Source: Acidimicrobiales bacterium (GTDB lineage Bacteria; Actinomycetota; Acidimicrobiia; Acidimicrobiales; Iamiaceae). From it: DNA of 9,490 nt. Below are positions 1 through 6,281 of the stretch, piece after piece. A program made the translations under genes and the position numbers. The first letter of the stretch is position 1; the number at the start of each line of letters is the position of its first letter. The notes under the pieces were generated by a model that saw only the letters and a list, made by a program, of their open reading frames with translations, had not been told where the DNA came from and ran no database searches. The stretch is taken from contig JAGQSI010000055.1 in NCBI GenBank assembly GCA_020439605.1, forward strand, positions 1 through 9,490. The letters are read 5' to 3'.

Positions 1-37
1 ATCAGGGGTGCGCTCTAACCGACTGAGCTATAGCCCC
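1..37 (-). tRNA. tRNA-Ile(GAT), 5' half, cut by window edge
   Basis: Read on the minus strand the segment begins GGGGCTA, the 5' acceptor strand. It continues with a D-arm (GCTC, loop AGTCGGTTA, GAGC), one linker base, the 5' anticodon stem CACCC, and CTGAT. The window stops exactly after the anticodon GAT, so the anticodon 3' stem, T-arm and 3' acceptor strand lie outside. The GGGGCTATAGCTCAG start and GAT anticodon are typical of bacterial isoleucine tRNA. A tRNA-Ile downstream of gyrA/DUF3566 is a known actinobacterial arrangement, often followed by tRNA-Ala, which cannot be seen here. Confidence 0.93.
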
Positions 38-56
38 GAGCGGGCACTGACGGTAG

Positions 57-102
57 TTGGTGAAGCACCACCAATGCGAACTGCCGAGGCCGGCGGCAGC
101 TC
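57..102 (-). terminator. Two tandem hairpins between DUF3566 gene and tRNA-Ile; possible terminator or processing site
   Basis: On the minus strand, after the DUF3566 stop codon, a first hairpin pairs GAGCTGCCG with CGGCAGTTC (positions 102-94 with 86-78; nine pairs including one G-T) around a 7-base loop. A second pairs TTGGTG with CACCAA (74-69 with 62-57) around a 6-base loop. Neither is followed by a U-run, so this is not a canonical intrinsic terminator. It may be a U-less terminator, a 3' end stabiliser, or part of the tRNA precursor leader. The rest of the 91-base gap (38-128) shows no convincing promoter. Confidence 0.35.
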
Positions 103-128
103 TCGATCCGATAAACGCAGGTCAGCGC

Positions 129-818
129 TTAGAACTCTTCTTCAATTACGACGAGGCGGATCCCGCCTGAGACCTCGCTGATCACGTTGATCAGCGCCGT
201 TGCGAGCACCGTGATAATGGTGCCGGCTACAACGCCGACCGCTCCGATTGCAGCGGCGGCCTTGAACATTTGATCGCCGTAGAACGTGAAGTCTTCCAAG
301 CCGACATCTTCTAGGAAGGACTGAAGGTTGTCGATCATTCCGCTGGAGTACGCGAAACCCCAGAGTGCTGCGAGGGTCATCAATACTGCGAGATAGAGGC
401 ACGCATACACAGCCAAGGACAACTTGAGCACAGACCAGAGATCAATTCTGCGAACCACTCTGGTGACCCGTCTGCCTCGGCGACGAGCCTTACCCGAAGG
501 TTTGGTTTTTGCCGCGGCCTTCTTGGTTGTTGGTTGCTTCGAAGCCTGGGAACCTGATGGAGTAGCCGATACAACAGGCGTTGTAGAGGTTGTAGGGGCT
601 GGTGACAACGGTGGTGTTGAGGCTGCTGGATCAGTGGCCGCAGGCGCAGCGATAGTTGCCGTGGATCCTGTTGGTGCGCCTGGAGTGGGAGTCTGAACAA
701 AGCCGATCGGTGTCTTTGGCTCATCCGCGCCTGTTGAAGCCTGTGCGCCAGGGCTGGCAGCTGGCTGGTTCGCGCTCGGGCGAGGCGTTCGTTTTGGGCC
801 GACCTTGTCCTCAGACAT
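129..818 (-). CDS. DUF3566 family membrane protein
   Basis: A 229-residue protein with a C-terminal DUF3566 region. Residues 1 to about 115 are low-complexity, rich in Pro, Thr, Ser and Ala, and probably disordered and cytoplasmic. They end in a strongly basic patch (KKAAAKTKPSGKARRRGRR, about 99-117). Then come TRVVRRIDLWSV (about 119-130) leading into a first membrane helix (about 131-155), a short polar segment, and a second helix (about 184-214), ending in an acidic tail VVIEEEF. Members of this family sit behind gyrA in actinobacteria (Rv0007 in M. tuberculosis); their function is not known to me. The ATG at 818 was chosen because it has an AGGA ribosome binding site 8 bases upstream and overlaps the stop of the preceding gene (TGATG). 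An in-frame upstream start at 878 would lie inside that gene. Family call is firm, function is not. Confidence 0.88.
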   Translation of the reverse strand: MSEDKVGPKRTPRPSANQPAASPGAQASTGADEPKTPIGFVQTPTPGAPTGSTATIAAPAATDPAASTPPLSPAPTTSTTPVVSATPSGSQASKQPTTKKAAAKTKPSGKARRRGRRVTRVVRRIDLWSVLKLSLAVYACLYLAVLMTLAALWGFAYSSGMIDNLQSFLEDVGLEDFTFYGDQMFKAAAAIGAVGVVAGTIITVLATALINVISEVSGGIRLVVIEEEF

Positions 819-1213
819 CAATCTGATCCTAGGTGATCTGGGTCCACAGACCAGCGAGCGCGGGCCTGAGCTGTCCATTTTGAGCGTCTCACCGAGACAA
901 TGACATCAGCACCGTGTTGGCGAAAGCTCTCGACCACAACATTGTTGGCGGATGCCACGCGGCTTGCAGCGTCTGCTCCTTTGCTGGCACCAGCTAGGGC
1001 TACGGCATCTGCGGCTGCTTGTACTGAACTGCGCTGGGCAACTGCCATTCCAAGGTGAACTACCCCGGCCGAAACCAGACCAGCGAAGACAATTACAACT
1101 AGGACCAACACAAGTGCTTGGCCGCACTGACCACGACCTGGATCCCTATGAGCCCTAGAGCGCGAACTCAGATGGGTCTTGTTTCCGTGAAGCGTTGAGT
1201 AGTTACTCATCAT
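818..1213 (-). CDS. Small TadE/TadG-like single-pass membrane protein
   Basis: A 131-residue protein. A basic N-terminal segment (residues 1-32, with GRGQCGQ just before the membrane) is followed by one strongly hydrophobic helix (about 33-57) and the stretch VQAAADAVALAGA (about 64-76). The remainder is Ala/Val-rich and ends in a hydrophilic tail. The pattern of RGQ, one helix and AAADA-ALAGA matches the N-terminal domain of Tad/TadE/TadG-like pseudopilin proteins, including the short TadE-like proteins of actinobacteria. These are expected to be membrane-anchored with the C-terminus outside. The start is inferred: the ATGATG at 1213/1210 overlaps the gyrA stop (ATGATGAGTAA) and has no clear Shine-Dalgarno, so translation is probably coupled to gyrA. 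A further in-frame start at 1243 would overlap gyrA by 41 bases. No other tad genes are visible, and a role in pilus assembly cannot be claimed. Confidence 0.75.
   Translation of the reverse strand: MMSNYSTLHGNKTHLSSRSRAHRDPGRGQCGQALVLVLVVIVFAGLVSAGVVHLGMAVAQRSSVQAAADAVALAGASKGADAASRVASANNVVVESFRQHGADVIVSVRRSKWTAQARARWSVDPDHLGSD
826..830 (-). promoter_or_regulatory. Ribosome binding site of the DUF3566 gene
   Basis: The minus strand reads AGGAT ending 7 bases before the ATG at 818. It lies inside the 3' end of the TadE-like gene and supports the start at 818 rather than the in-frame upstream start at 878. Confidence 0.6.
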
Positions 1214-3713
1214 CGGCGGAAAGCACGGGAGCAACTGCCGCAACCGTGCGATCGCCCACGACGTTCATGACGCGAACGCCGGTGGCATCTCGTCCCTGAG
1301 AGGAGATTTCCCGAACTGCCATTCTCGTGACTACGCCATCAGAGGCAATGGCAAGGATCTCGTCGTCGATCCCGACCATGAACGCCGCTACAACAAATCC
1401 CTTTTTGGCGGTGAGCTTGATTCCTCTCACACCTTGGCCACCACGGTTCTGAACATTGAACTTGTCGAGCTGTGTGCGCTTTCCATAGCCGCCATCTGTG
1501 ACGATCAGAATCGCTGTGTCATCTCGCGCCACATCGCATGAAACAACTTCATCGCCTGCTTTCATCTTCATTCCACGAACACCAGCAGTGGATCGACCCA
1601 TTGGCCGTACATCGTCCTGCTTGAAACGAATGGTGGTTCCGCTTCGGCTCACCATGAAGATTTCGTCTGCATCATTGACCGGGATGACCTTGACCAACTG
1701 GTCACCGTCACGAAGGTTGATCGCGATCAGCCCAGCGCGAAGCGAAGAGTCATACTCAGTGAACCGGGTCTTTTTGACCTGACCGTTTCTGGTTGCGAAG
1801 AACAGATACTGATTGGTCTCGTAGTCCCGAGTGTCGATAATTGTCTGAATCTTCTCATCGGGCTGAAGCGGCAGGAGATTGACTATTGCGGTGCCACGTG
1901 CCGTTCGATCCTTCATGGGGATCTCATGGGCCTTCAGTCTGTAGACCCTGCCCAGGTTCGAGAAGAACAAGAGATAGGCGTGAGCCGTGGTGGTGACGAT
2001 GTGGGCGATGTAGTCCTCGTCCTTGAGCTTTGCACCGGCTATGCCACGTCCGCCTCGTCCTTGAGCTTTGAAGGTGTCCGCGGCGACTGTCTTCACATAG
2101 CCCTTGGCAGACATGGTTACAACGAGGTCTTCATCGTCGATGAGATCCTCGAGGTTCATGTCTCCGGCATCAAAGGTGATTTCGCTCTTTCTGTCCGTGG
2201 CGTGCTTGGCACGAACTTCGCTGAGCTCTTCCTTGATGACGGTGTAGAGCACCGAGCGATCCGAAAGAACAGACTGAAGGTACGCGATCTTTTGACGAAG
2301 CTCTTCCATCTCCGCCTCCAGAGTTGCGCGACCGAGTCTCGTCAAGCGGTGTAGCTGCATCTCCAAGATGTACTCAGCTTGAACTTCGCTGAACTCGAAT
2401 GGCTTTGCCATCAGTGCTGTGTGTGCACTGGCGCGATCTTCGGACCCACGGATGGTGGCGATGATTGCATCAATCAGATCAAGCGCCTTGAGTAGACCCT
2501 CGACGATGTGGGCACGTTCTTGGGCCTTACGTAGGCGGAACTCGGAACGACGAGTGATGACATCTACCTGATGAGCCACGTAATAGTGGAGAACCTCGTA
2601 AAGGTTGAGTGTTCTCGGTACTCCGTCTACGAGCGCAACCGTGTTCACGCCGAACGAGGTTTGCAAAGGAGTGCGCTTGTAGAGATTGTTCAAAATGATG
2701 AGAGCAGGTGCATCACGTTTGAGCGTGATGACGATCTTGGTCTTACCCCCTGAGGATTCATCGTTTGCGTCTGAGATGCCTTCAATGTCCTTGTTGGAGA
2801 CGAGCTCGCTGATCTTGGCCAGGACAGTTCTGGGACCTACCTGATATGGCAACTCGGTGACAACGATTCGATCTCCACCGCGCTTGGTCTCTTCGATCTC
2901 GGCCACTGCTCTCATTCGTACAGATCCTCGGCCGGTACGAAACGCGTCGATGATGCCAGCGCGGCCCATGATCTGGGCGCCAGTGGGGAAGTCAGGGCCC
3001 TTGACGAACTGCATGAGACGATCGCAACGAGCATCGCTGTCCAATGCGGCTAGTTCGTCCTCGTTCTCCATGAGGTAAACGGTTGCGTCGATTACCTCTC
3101 CGAGGTTGTGGGGAGGAATGTTGGTGGCCATGCCAACCGCGATTCCTTGACCACCGTTTACCAAGAGGTTGGGAAAACGCGCCGGCATTACTGAGGGCTC
3201 TTGGAACTCGCCCGAATAGTTGTCGACAAAGTCGACCGTTTCTTCGGTGATGTCTTGAAGCATCGACATTGCCAGCGGATCGAGACGACACTCGGTGTAT
3301 CGAGCCGCAGCGGGACCATCGTCGGGAGAACCAAAGTTTCCGTGCCCAGATACGAGCGGGTGACGCAGCGAGTGTGGCTGAGCCATTCTCACCAAGGAGT
3401 CATAGATGGCGCTGTCTCCATGGGGGTGGTACTTACCCATGACTTCACCGGTGACACGAGCGCACTTCATGAAAGGACGATCGGGGCGAGCACCCACGTC
3501 ATACATGCCCCAGAGAATTCTCCGGTGAACCGGCTTGAGCCCATCGCGCACATCTGGCAGAGCGCGAGAGACGATCACCGACATGGAGTAGTCAAGAAAT
3601 GACCTCTCCATCTCCTCTTCGATCTCTATGGGTTGGATGAGTCCATATGCGGTGACCGTTGGGTCCGCTCCGTCATTGAAGTCTTCGTTGTCTGGTGGCA
3701 GATCGTCAGCCAT
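1203..3713 (-). CDS. gyrA: DNA gyrase subunit A
   Basis: An 836-residue GyrA, the usual length. It is the breakage-reunion subunit of the A2B2 gyrase that adds negative supercoils using ATP hydrolysed by GyrB. Seen in order: the N-terminal signature DYSMSVIVSRALPDVRDGLK (about 41-60), the winged-helix region with HPHGDSAIYD (96-105), and the catalytic Tyr in AARYTE (Tyr139). Then come the tower and coiled-coil regions (to about 510) and a C-terminal beta-pinwheel. The pinwheel holds a GyrA box QGRGGRG (551-557), the hallmark of gyrase as opposed to topoisomerase IV, and a related QNRGGQG (755-761). The quinolone-determining positions equivalent to E. coli Ser83 and Asp87 are Ser101 and Asp105, the sensitive type. 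The ATG at 3713 has GAGGA 9 bases upstream. It lies 45 bases after gyrB and is probably co-transcribed with it. Confidence 0.99.
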   Translation of the reverse strand: MADDLPPDNEDFNDGADPTVTAYGLIQPIEIEEEMERSFLDYSMSVIVSRALPDVRDGLKPVHRRILWGMYDVGARPDRPFMKCARVTGEVMGKYHPHGDSAIYDSLVRMAQPHSLRHPLVSGHGNFGSPDDGPAAARYTECRLDPLAMSMLQDITEETVDFVDNYSGEFQEPSVMPARFPNLLVNGGQGIAVGMATNIPPHNLGEVIDATVYLMENEDELAALDSDARCDRLMQFVKGPDFPTGAQIMGRAGIIDAFRTGRGSVRMRAVAEIEETKRGGDRIVVTELPYQVGPRTVLAKISELVSNKDIEGISDANDESSGGKTKIVITLKRDAPALIILNNLYKRTPLQTSFGVNTVALVDGVPRTLNLYEVLHYYVAHQVDVITRRSEFRLRKAQERAHIVEGLLKALDLIDAIIATIRGSEDRASAHTALMAKPFEFSEVQAEYILEMQLHRLTRLGRATLEAEMEELRQKIAYLQSVLSDRSVLYTVIKEELSEVRAKHATDRKSEITFDAGDMNLEDLIDDEDLVVTMSAKGYVKTVAADTFKAQGRGGRGIAGAKLKDEDYIAHIVTTTAHAYLLFFSNLGRVYRLKAHEIPMKDRTARGTAIVNLLPLQPDEKIQTIIDTRDYETNQYLFFATRNGQVKKTRFTEYDSSLRAGLIAINLRDGDQLVKVIPVNDADEIFMVSRSGTTIRFKQDDVRPMGRSTAGVRGMKMKAGDEVVSCDVARDDTAILIVTDGGYGKRTQLDKFNVQNRGGQGVRGIKLTAKKGFVVAAFMVGIDDEILAIASDGVVTRMAVREISSQGRDATGVRVMNVVGDRTVAAVAPVLSADDE

Positions 3714-3722
3714 GGAAATTGG

Positions 3723-3727
3723 TCCTC
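3723..3727 (-). promoter_or_regulatory. Ribosome binding site of gyrA
   Basis: The minus strand reads GAGGA nine bases before the gyrA ATG at 3713. The 45-base gyrB-gyrA gap holds nothing else recognisable, in particular no promoter or terminator. Confidence 0.7.
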
Positions 3728-3758
3728 GTCAGTTCTCGTTTGTGGGCTTCGAGGCGAC

Positions 3759-5687
3759 TTAGATGTCGATGAAGCGGACGTCCTTGGCGTTTTGTTTGAT
3801 GAACTCCTTACGGGCTTCGACGTCTTCGCCCATGAGAGTTGAAATAGCAGTGTCGGCGGTGGCGGCCTGCTCGACGGTGACCTGCAGCAGTGTTCTTGAC
3901 CCGGTATCCATCGTGGTGGCCTTCAGTTCCTCCCAGTCCATCTCGCCCAGACCCTTCAGGCGTTGGAACTCCTTCTTATGGTTGGGATGCTGTTCCAGGA
4001 ACTGATCTTTTGCCGCATCATCTTTGAGATAGATCTTCTCCTTGCCGACCACGGTTGAATACAACGGTGGCTGAGCAATGTAGATGTGCCTTTGCTCCAC
4101 CAACTCCTTCATGTGGCGGAAGAAGAACGTGAGAAGCAGGGTGCGGATGTGGCTACCGTCCACGTCTGCGTCACACAACAAGATCACACGGTCATAGCGA
4201 CTCTTGGAAACATCGAACTCTTCGGCACCAAAGCCAGCACCAATTGCAGCGATGAGTGCTTGGACCTCGGTGTTCTTCAACATCTTGTCAAGACGGGCAC
4301 GCTCTACGTTGAGAATCTTTCCTCTGATCGGCAAGATCGCCTGGGTTTTTGGATCTCTTGCCGAGGTTGCAGAACCACCCGCGGAATCACCTTCGACAAT
4401 AAAGAGTTCGCACTCACTGCGATCCTTGCTGGAGCAGTCTCGAAGTTTGTCTGGCATTCCAGCGCCGTCCAGAGCACTCTTACGCCTGGTGTTGTCCCTG
4501 GCCTGTTTGGCAGCGGCTCGTGCTCTTTGAGCGTTGATTGCCTTCTTGACGATCTTGTTGGCTTCTGAGGGGTGCTCCTCAAACCAATCTGCCAACTTCT
4601 CGTTGGTTGCCTTCTGGACCAAGGTCTTGATCTCTGGGTTGCCCAGCTTGTCCTTGGTCTGACCTTCGAACTGAGGCTCGCGAAGGCGAACCGAAATGAT
4701 CCCGGTGAGACCTTCTCGGACGTCTTCTCCTCCAAGATTCGGATCCTTGTCTTTAAGAAGAGACTTGGTCTTGGCGTACTTGTTTACGACGGTGGTCAGA
4801 GCTGCGCGGAAGCCTTCTTCGTGAGTTCCGCCTCCGATGGTGGCAATGCCGTTGGCAAAGCTGTGAAGACCGTCTGACTGATAACCCTCGTTCCATTGGA
4901 ACGCGAGTTCTACCTCTGCCTCATCATCTGACTGTTCAAAGTATCCAACCCGTGAAAAGAGCGGCGTCTTGGTGGCATTGACATGCTTCACGAAGTCGAT
5001 GATTCCGCCGGCGTACTTGTAGGTGACCATCTCGTTGTTGTGATCTGGCCTCTCGTCTTTGAACCGGATCTCTAGACCTCGGTTCAAGAACGCCATCATC
5101 TGGAAGCGCTCAAGCATTGTGCGAGCCGAGAATTCCGTTGATTCAAACAGTCCCGTATCGGGCCAGAAACTCACCGTGGTTCCGGTTCTACCCCGTGGAG
5201 CGTCTCCAACCACTTCTAGCTTGGTCTTCTTTGAGCCGCCTTCTGCGAACTCAATCCTGTGGCGCTTGGAGTCTCGGTCTACTTCGACAATGACCTTCTC
5301 CGACATGGCGTTGACCACTGAGACACCAACACCGTGAAGGCCACCGGAAACCTTGTATCCGTCGCCACCGAACTTGCCGCCTCCACCAAGTTTGGTGAGC
5401 GCGATCTCTACACCGGTGAGCTTGAACTCCGGGTGCACGTCTGTGGGAATTCCACGACCGTTATCGACAACCCGACAACCGCCATCAGCAAGCAGAGTGA
5501 TGTCGATGCGATCACAGAACCCTGCCATCGCCTCATCTACCGAGTTGTCCACCACTTCCCAAACCAGGTGATGAAGACCAGACAGGCCGGTTCCACCGAT
5601 ATACATTCCAGGGCGCTTACGAACGTGCGCGAGTCCCTCAAGGATTGTCATCGACTCGGCGGAATAGGACGACTTCTCGGGCGACAC
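3759..5687 (-). CDS. gyrB: DNA gyrase subunit B
   Basis: A 642-residue GyrB, the length common in Gram-positive bacteria and lacking the extra C-terminal insert of E. coli GyrB. It is the ATPase subunit. The GHKL domain shows WEVVDNSVDEA (43-53; catalytic Glu44, Mg-binding Asn48), DNGRGIP (75-81) and GGLHGVG (115-121). The transducer domain follows. The TOPRIM domain has EGDSAGGSA (432-440, metal-binding Glu432), PIRGK (453-457) and DADVDGSHI (506-514, Asp506/508/510). The C-terminal tail is GyrB-type, ending in the typical KDVRFIDI. The start is a GTG (5687) with GAAAGG 7 bases upstream; the peptide YSAESMTILEGLAHVRKRPG aligns with family N-termini. Gyrase, not ParE, is indicated by the gyrA neighbour with a GyrA box. 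It follows a 212-base leader after dciA, suggesting its own promoter. Confidence 0.99.
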   Translation of the reverse strand: MSPEKSSYSAESMTILEGLAHVRKRPGMYIGGTGLSGLHHLVWEVVDNSVDEAMAGFCDRIDITLLADGGCRVVDNGRGIPTDVHPEFKLTGVEIALTKLGGGGKFGGDGYKVSGGLHGVGVSVVNAMSEKVIVEVDRDSKRHRIEFAEGGSKKTKLEVVGDAPRGRTGTTVSFWPDTGLFESTEFSARTMLERFQMMAFLNRGLEIRFKDERPDHNNEMVTYKYAGGIIDFVKHVNATKTPLFSRVGYFEQSDDEAEVELAFQWNEGYQSDGLHSFANGIATIGGGTHEEGFRAALTTVVNKYAKTKSLLKDKDPNLGGEDVREGLTGIISVRLREPQFEGQTKDKLGNPEIKTLVQKATNEKLADWFEEHPSEANKIVKKAINAQRARAAAKQARDNTRRKSALDGAGMPDKLRDCSSKDRSECELFIVEGDSAGGSATSARDPKTQAILPIRGKILNVERARLDKMLKNTEVQALIAAIGAGFGAEEFDVSKSRYDRVILLCDADVDGSHIRTLLLTFFFRHMKELVEQRHIYIAQPPLYSTVVGKEKIYLKDDAAKDQFLEQHPNHKKEFQRLKGLGEMDWEELKATTMDTGSRTLLQVTVEQAATADTAISTLMGEDVEARKEFIKQNAKDVRFIDI

Positions 5688-5694
5688 AGCGCGG

Positions 5695-5700
5695 CCTTTC
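5695..5700 (-). promoter_or_regulatory. Ribosome binding site of gyrB, overlapping a short upstream stop codon
   Basis: GAAAGG on the minus strand is 7 bases before the GTG at 5687 and supports that start. The TGA that ends a short upstream reading frame (5701-5699) shares two bases with it, so ribosomes finishing that frame would stop directly on the gyrB initiation region. Confidence 0.65.
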
Positions 5701-5782
5701 AGAACCAGAATGAGGGGAGGTGAGCCAGTACCGGGATCGGGTCAGCGGGGGTGGTGCCGAACACCGAGTAGGAAGGCTTCAC
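5699..5782 (-). CDS. Candidate short leader reading frame ahead of gyrB (27 codons)
   Basis: A GTG at 5782 opens an in-frame reading of 27 codons, giving a peptide that starts (M/V)KPSYSVFG and ends LPSFWF. It terminates at TGA inside the gyrB ribosome binding site. An AGGA lies 11 bases upstream of the GTG, which is a rather long spacing. The frame stays open further upstream to a TAG before 5825, so other GTG/TTG starts giving up to about 43 residues exist. The peptide matches no family I recognise, and an open frame of this size can arise by chance at this GC content. The only specific point in its favour is the stop/Shine-Dalgarno overlap, which would permit translational coupling. Confidence 0.18.
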   Translation of the reverse strand: MKPSYSVFGTTPADPIPVLAHLPSFWF

Positions 5783-5792
5783 GATGCGATCA

Positions 5793-5798
5793 ATCCTA
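5793..5798 (-). promoter_or_regulatory. Weak candidate -10 element for gyrB
   Basis: TAGGAT on the minus strand fits the actinobacterial TANNNT -10 pattern. Transcription would start near 5785-5786, about 100 bases before gyrB and only 3-4 bases before the GTG of the candidate leader frame. No good -35 is found at 16-18 bases; a TTGTCA (5815-5810) is only 11 bases away. The hexamer also provides the AGGA of the leader frame, so the two readings compete. Confidence 0.2.
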
Positions 5799-5852
5799 CC
5801 ATCTCCCACTGACAATCTAGGGCATCTCACGGACTATTTTCGCCCGTAAACC

Positions 5853-5867
5853 CCTTATTTCATAAGG
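5853..5867. repeat. Perfect 6+6 inverted repeat in the dciA-gyrB gap
   Basis: CCTTAT and ATAAGG are separated by three bases (plus-strand reading CCTTATTTCATAAGG). It lies 33 bases past the dciA stop and about 165 bases before gyrB. No U-run follows on either strand, so a terminator is unlikely. A protein-binding operator or a small RNA hairpin in the gyrB leader is possible. I do not recognise a known regulator motif; it is not a LexA-type or DnaA-type site. The rest of the 212-base gap is covered by the leader entries. Confidence 0.4.
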
Positions 5868-5899
5868 ATTTGCTACCCATCCGGTATCAATCTGGGGAA

Positions 5900-6259
5900 C
5901 TAGCGCGGTCGTTGCACTTTGGCATTGATGGACTTCACAATTTCTGGGCCCACCAAGCGCTCTAAACGTACCAGGACTTCCTCTTGTGACCACTTGAGAT
6001 GACCGGCCCAAGCCGCGCTGTGCACCCCAATCTTGAGGCACTTGTCCTCGATTGAAATGGGGTAACAGTGCTCTGACAACTCCTTGCCAACTACTTGATC
6101 CCATTGCTCATGAATCAAGACGATCGAGTCTGTTGCTGGAGCACCCAACGCAGCCAGAACCTTGTCCAGAGCATCACTCAACTCAACTGGCGCAACACGA
6201 TCACTCACGCCATCTCGGGTAGTCAAGGGAGACCAAGGCACGTGCCAAGTCTCGCGCAT
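5900..6259 (-). CDS. dciA: DciA-like protein (DUF721)
   Basis: A 119-residue protein from the ATG at 6259 (120 from the adjacent GTG at 6262). The DUF721 core covers about residues 30-115. It has the family features WDQVVGKELSEHCYP (about 53-67, the conserved W..vvG..l..h..P), LKIGVHSAAWAGHL (the L.v.v.S..Wa..L strand-helix) and a final G.e.V..I segment. DciA proteins interact with the replicative helicase DnaB and are considered the ancestral loader or recruiter in bacteria without DnaC/DnaI. That role here is inferred from the family and from its place between recF and gyrB. The gene begins about 20 bases after recF, implying co-transcription. A short N-terminal extension with WSPL precedes the domain, and a basic VQRPR tail ends it. 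Confidence 0.87.
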   Translation of the reverse strand: MRETWHVPWSPLTTRDGVSDRVAPVELSDALDKVLAALGAPATDSIVLIHEQWDQVVGKELSEHCYPISIEDKCLKIGVHSAAWAGHLKWSQEEVLVRLERLVGPEIVKSINAKVQRPR

Positions 6260-6269
6260 CACAACGCGG

Positions 6270-6276
6270 TCCTCTT
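6270..6276 (-). promoter_or_regulatory. Ribosome binding site of dciA with tandem GTG-ATG starts
   Basis: AAGAGGA on the minus strand is followed after 7 bases by GTG and directly by ATG. Both spacings (7 and 10) are workable, so the start is uncertain by one codon. ATG was preferred as the commoner start codon. Confidence 0.65.
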
Positions 6277-6281
6277 CAAAT

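Noticed and set aside
424..696. Plus-strand Val/Gly/Ala-rich frame opposite the DUF3566 linker
   Set aside because: Antisense of a low-complexity Pro/Thr/Ala coding stretch naturally gives an open Gly/Val/Ala-rich frame; no start signal or domain.
819..878. Longer N-terminus for the DUF3566 protein starting at 878
   Set aside because: It would lie entirely inside the TadE-like coding region, whereas the ATG at 818 has a good ribosome binding site and a stop/start overlap.
1431..1451. QNRGGQG in GyrA as a second GyrA box
   Set aside because: It resembles the box but lacks the basic residues; the true box is QGRGGRG at residues 551-557, and this is a degenerate pinwheel blade repeat.
1926..2354. 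Plus-strand open frame of 142 codons opposite gyrA
   Set aside because: It is antisense to a firmly identified gyrA region, has no recognisable domain, and is explained by the codon bias of the true gene.
4086..4568. Plus-strand open frame of 160 codons opposite gyrB
   Set aside because: It lies wholly opposite the conserved TOPRIM region of gyrB; the protein resembles nothing and is a shadow frame.
5810..5815. TTGTCA as -35 of a gyrB promoter with TAGGAT
   Set aside because: The spacing to TAGGAT is only 11 bases, too short for a standard sigma-70 type promoter, and no other good -10 lies 16-18 bases downstream.
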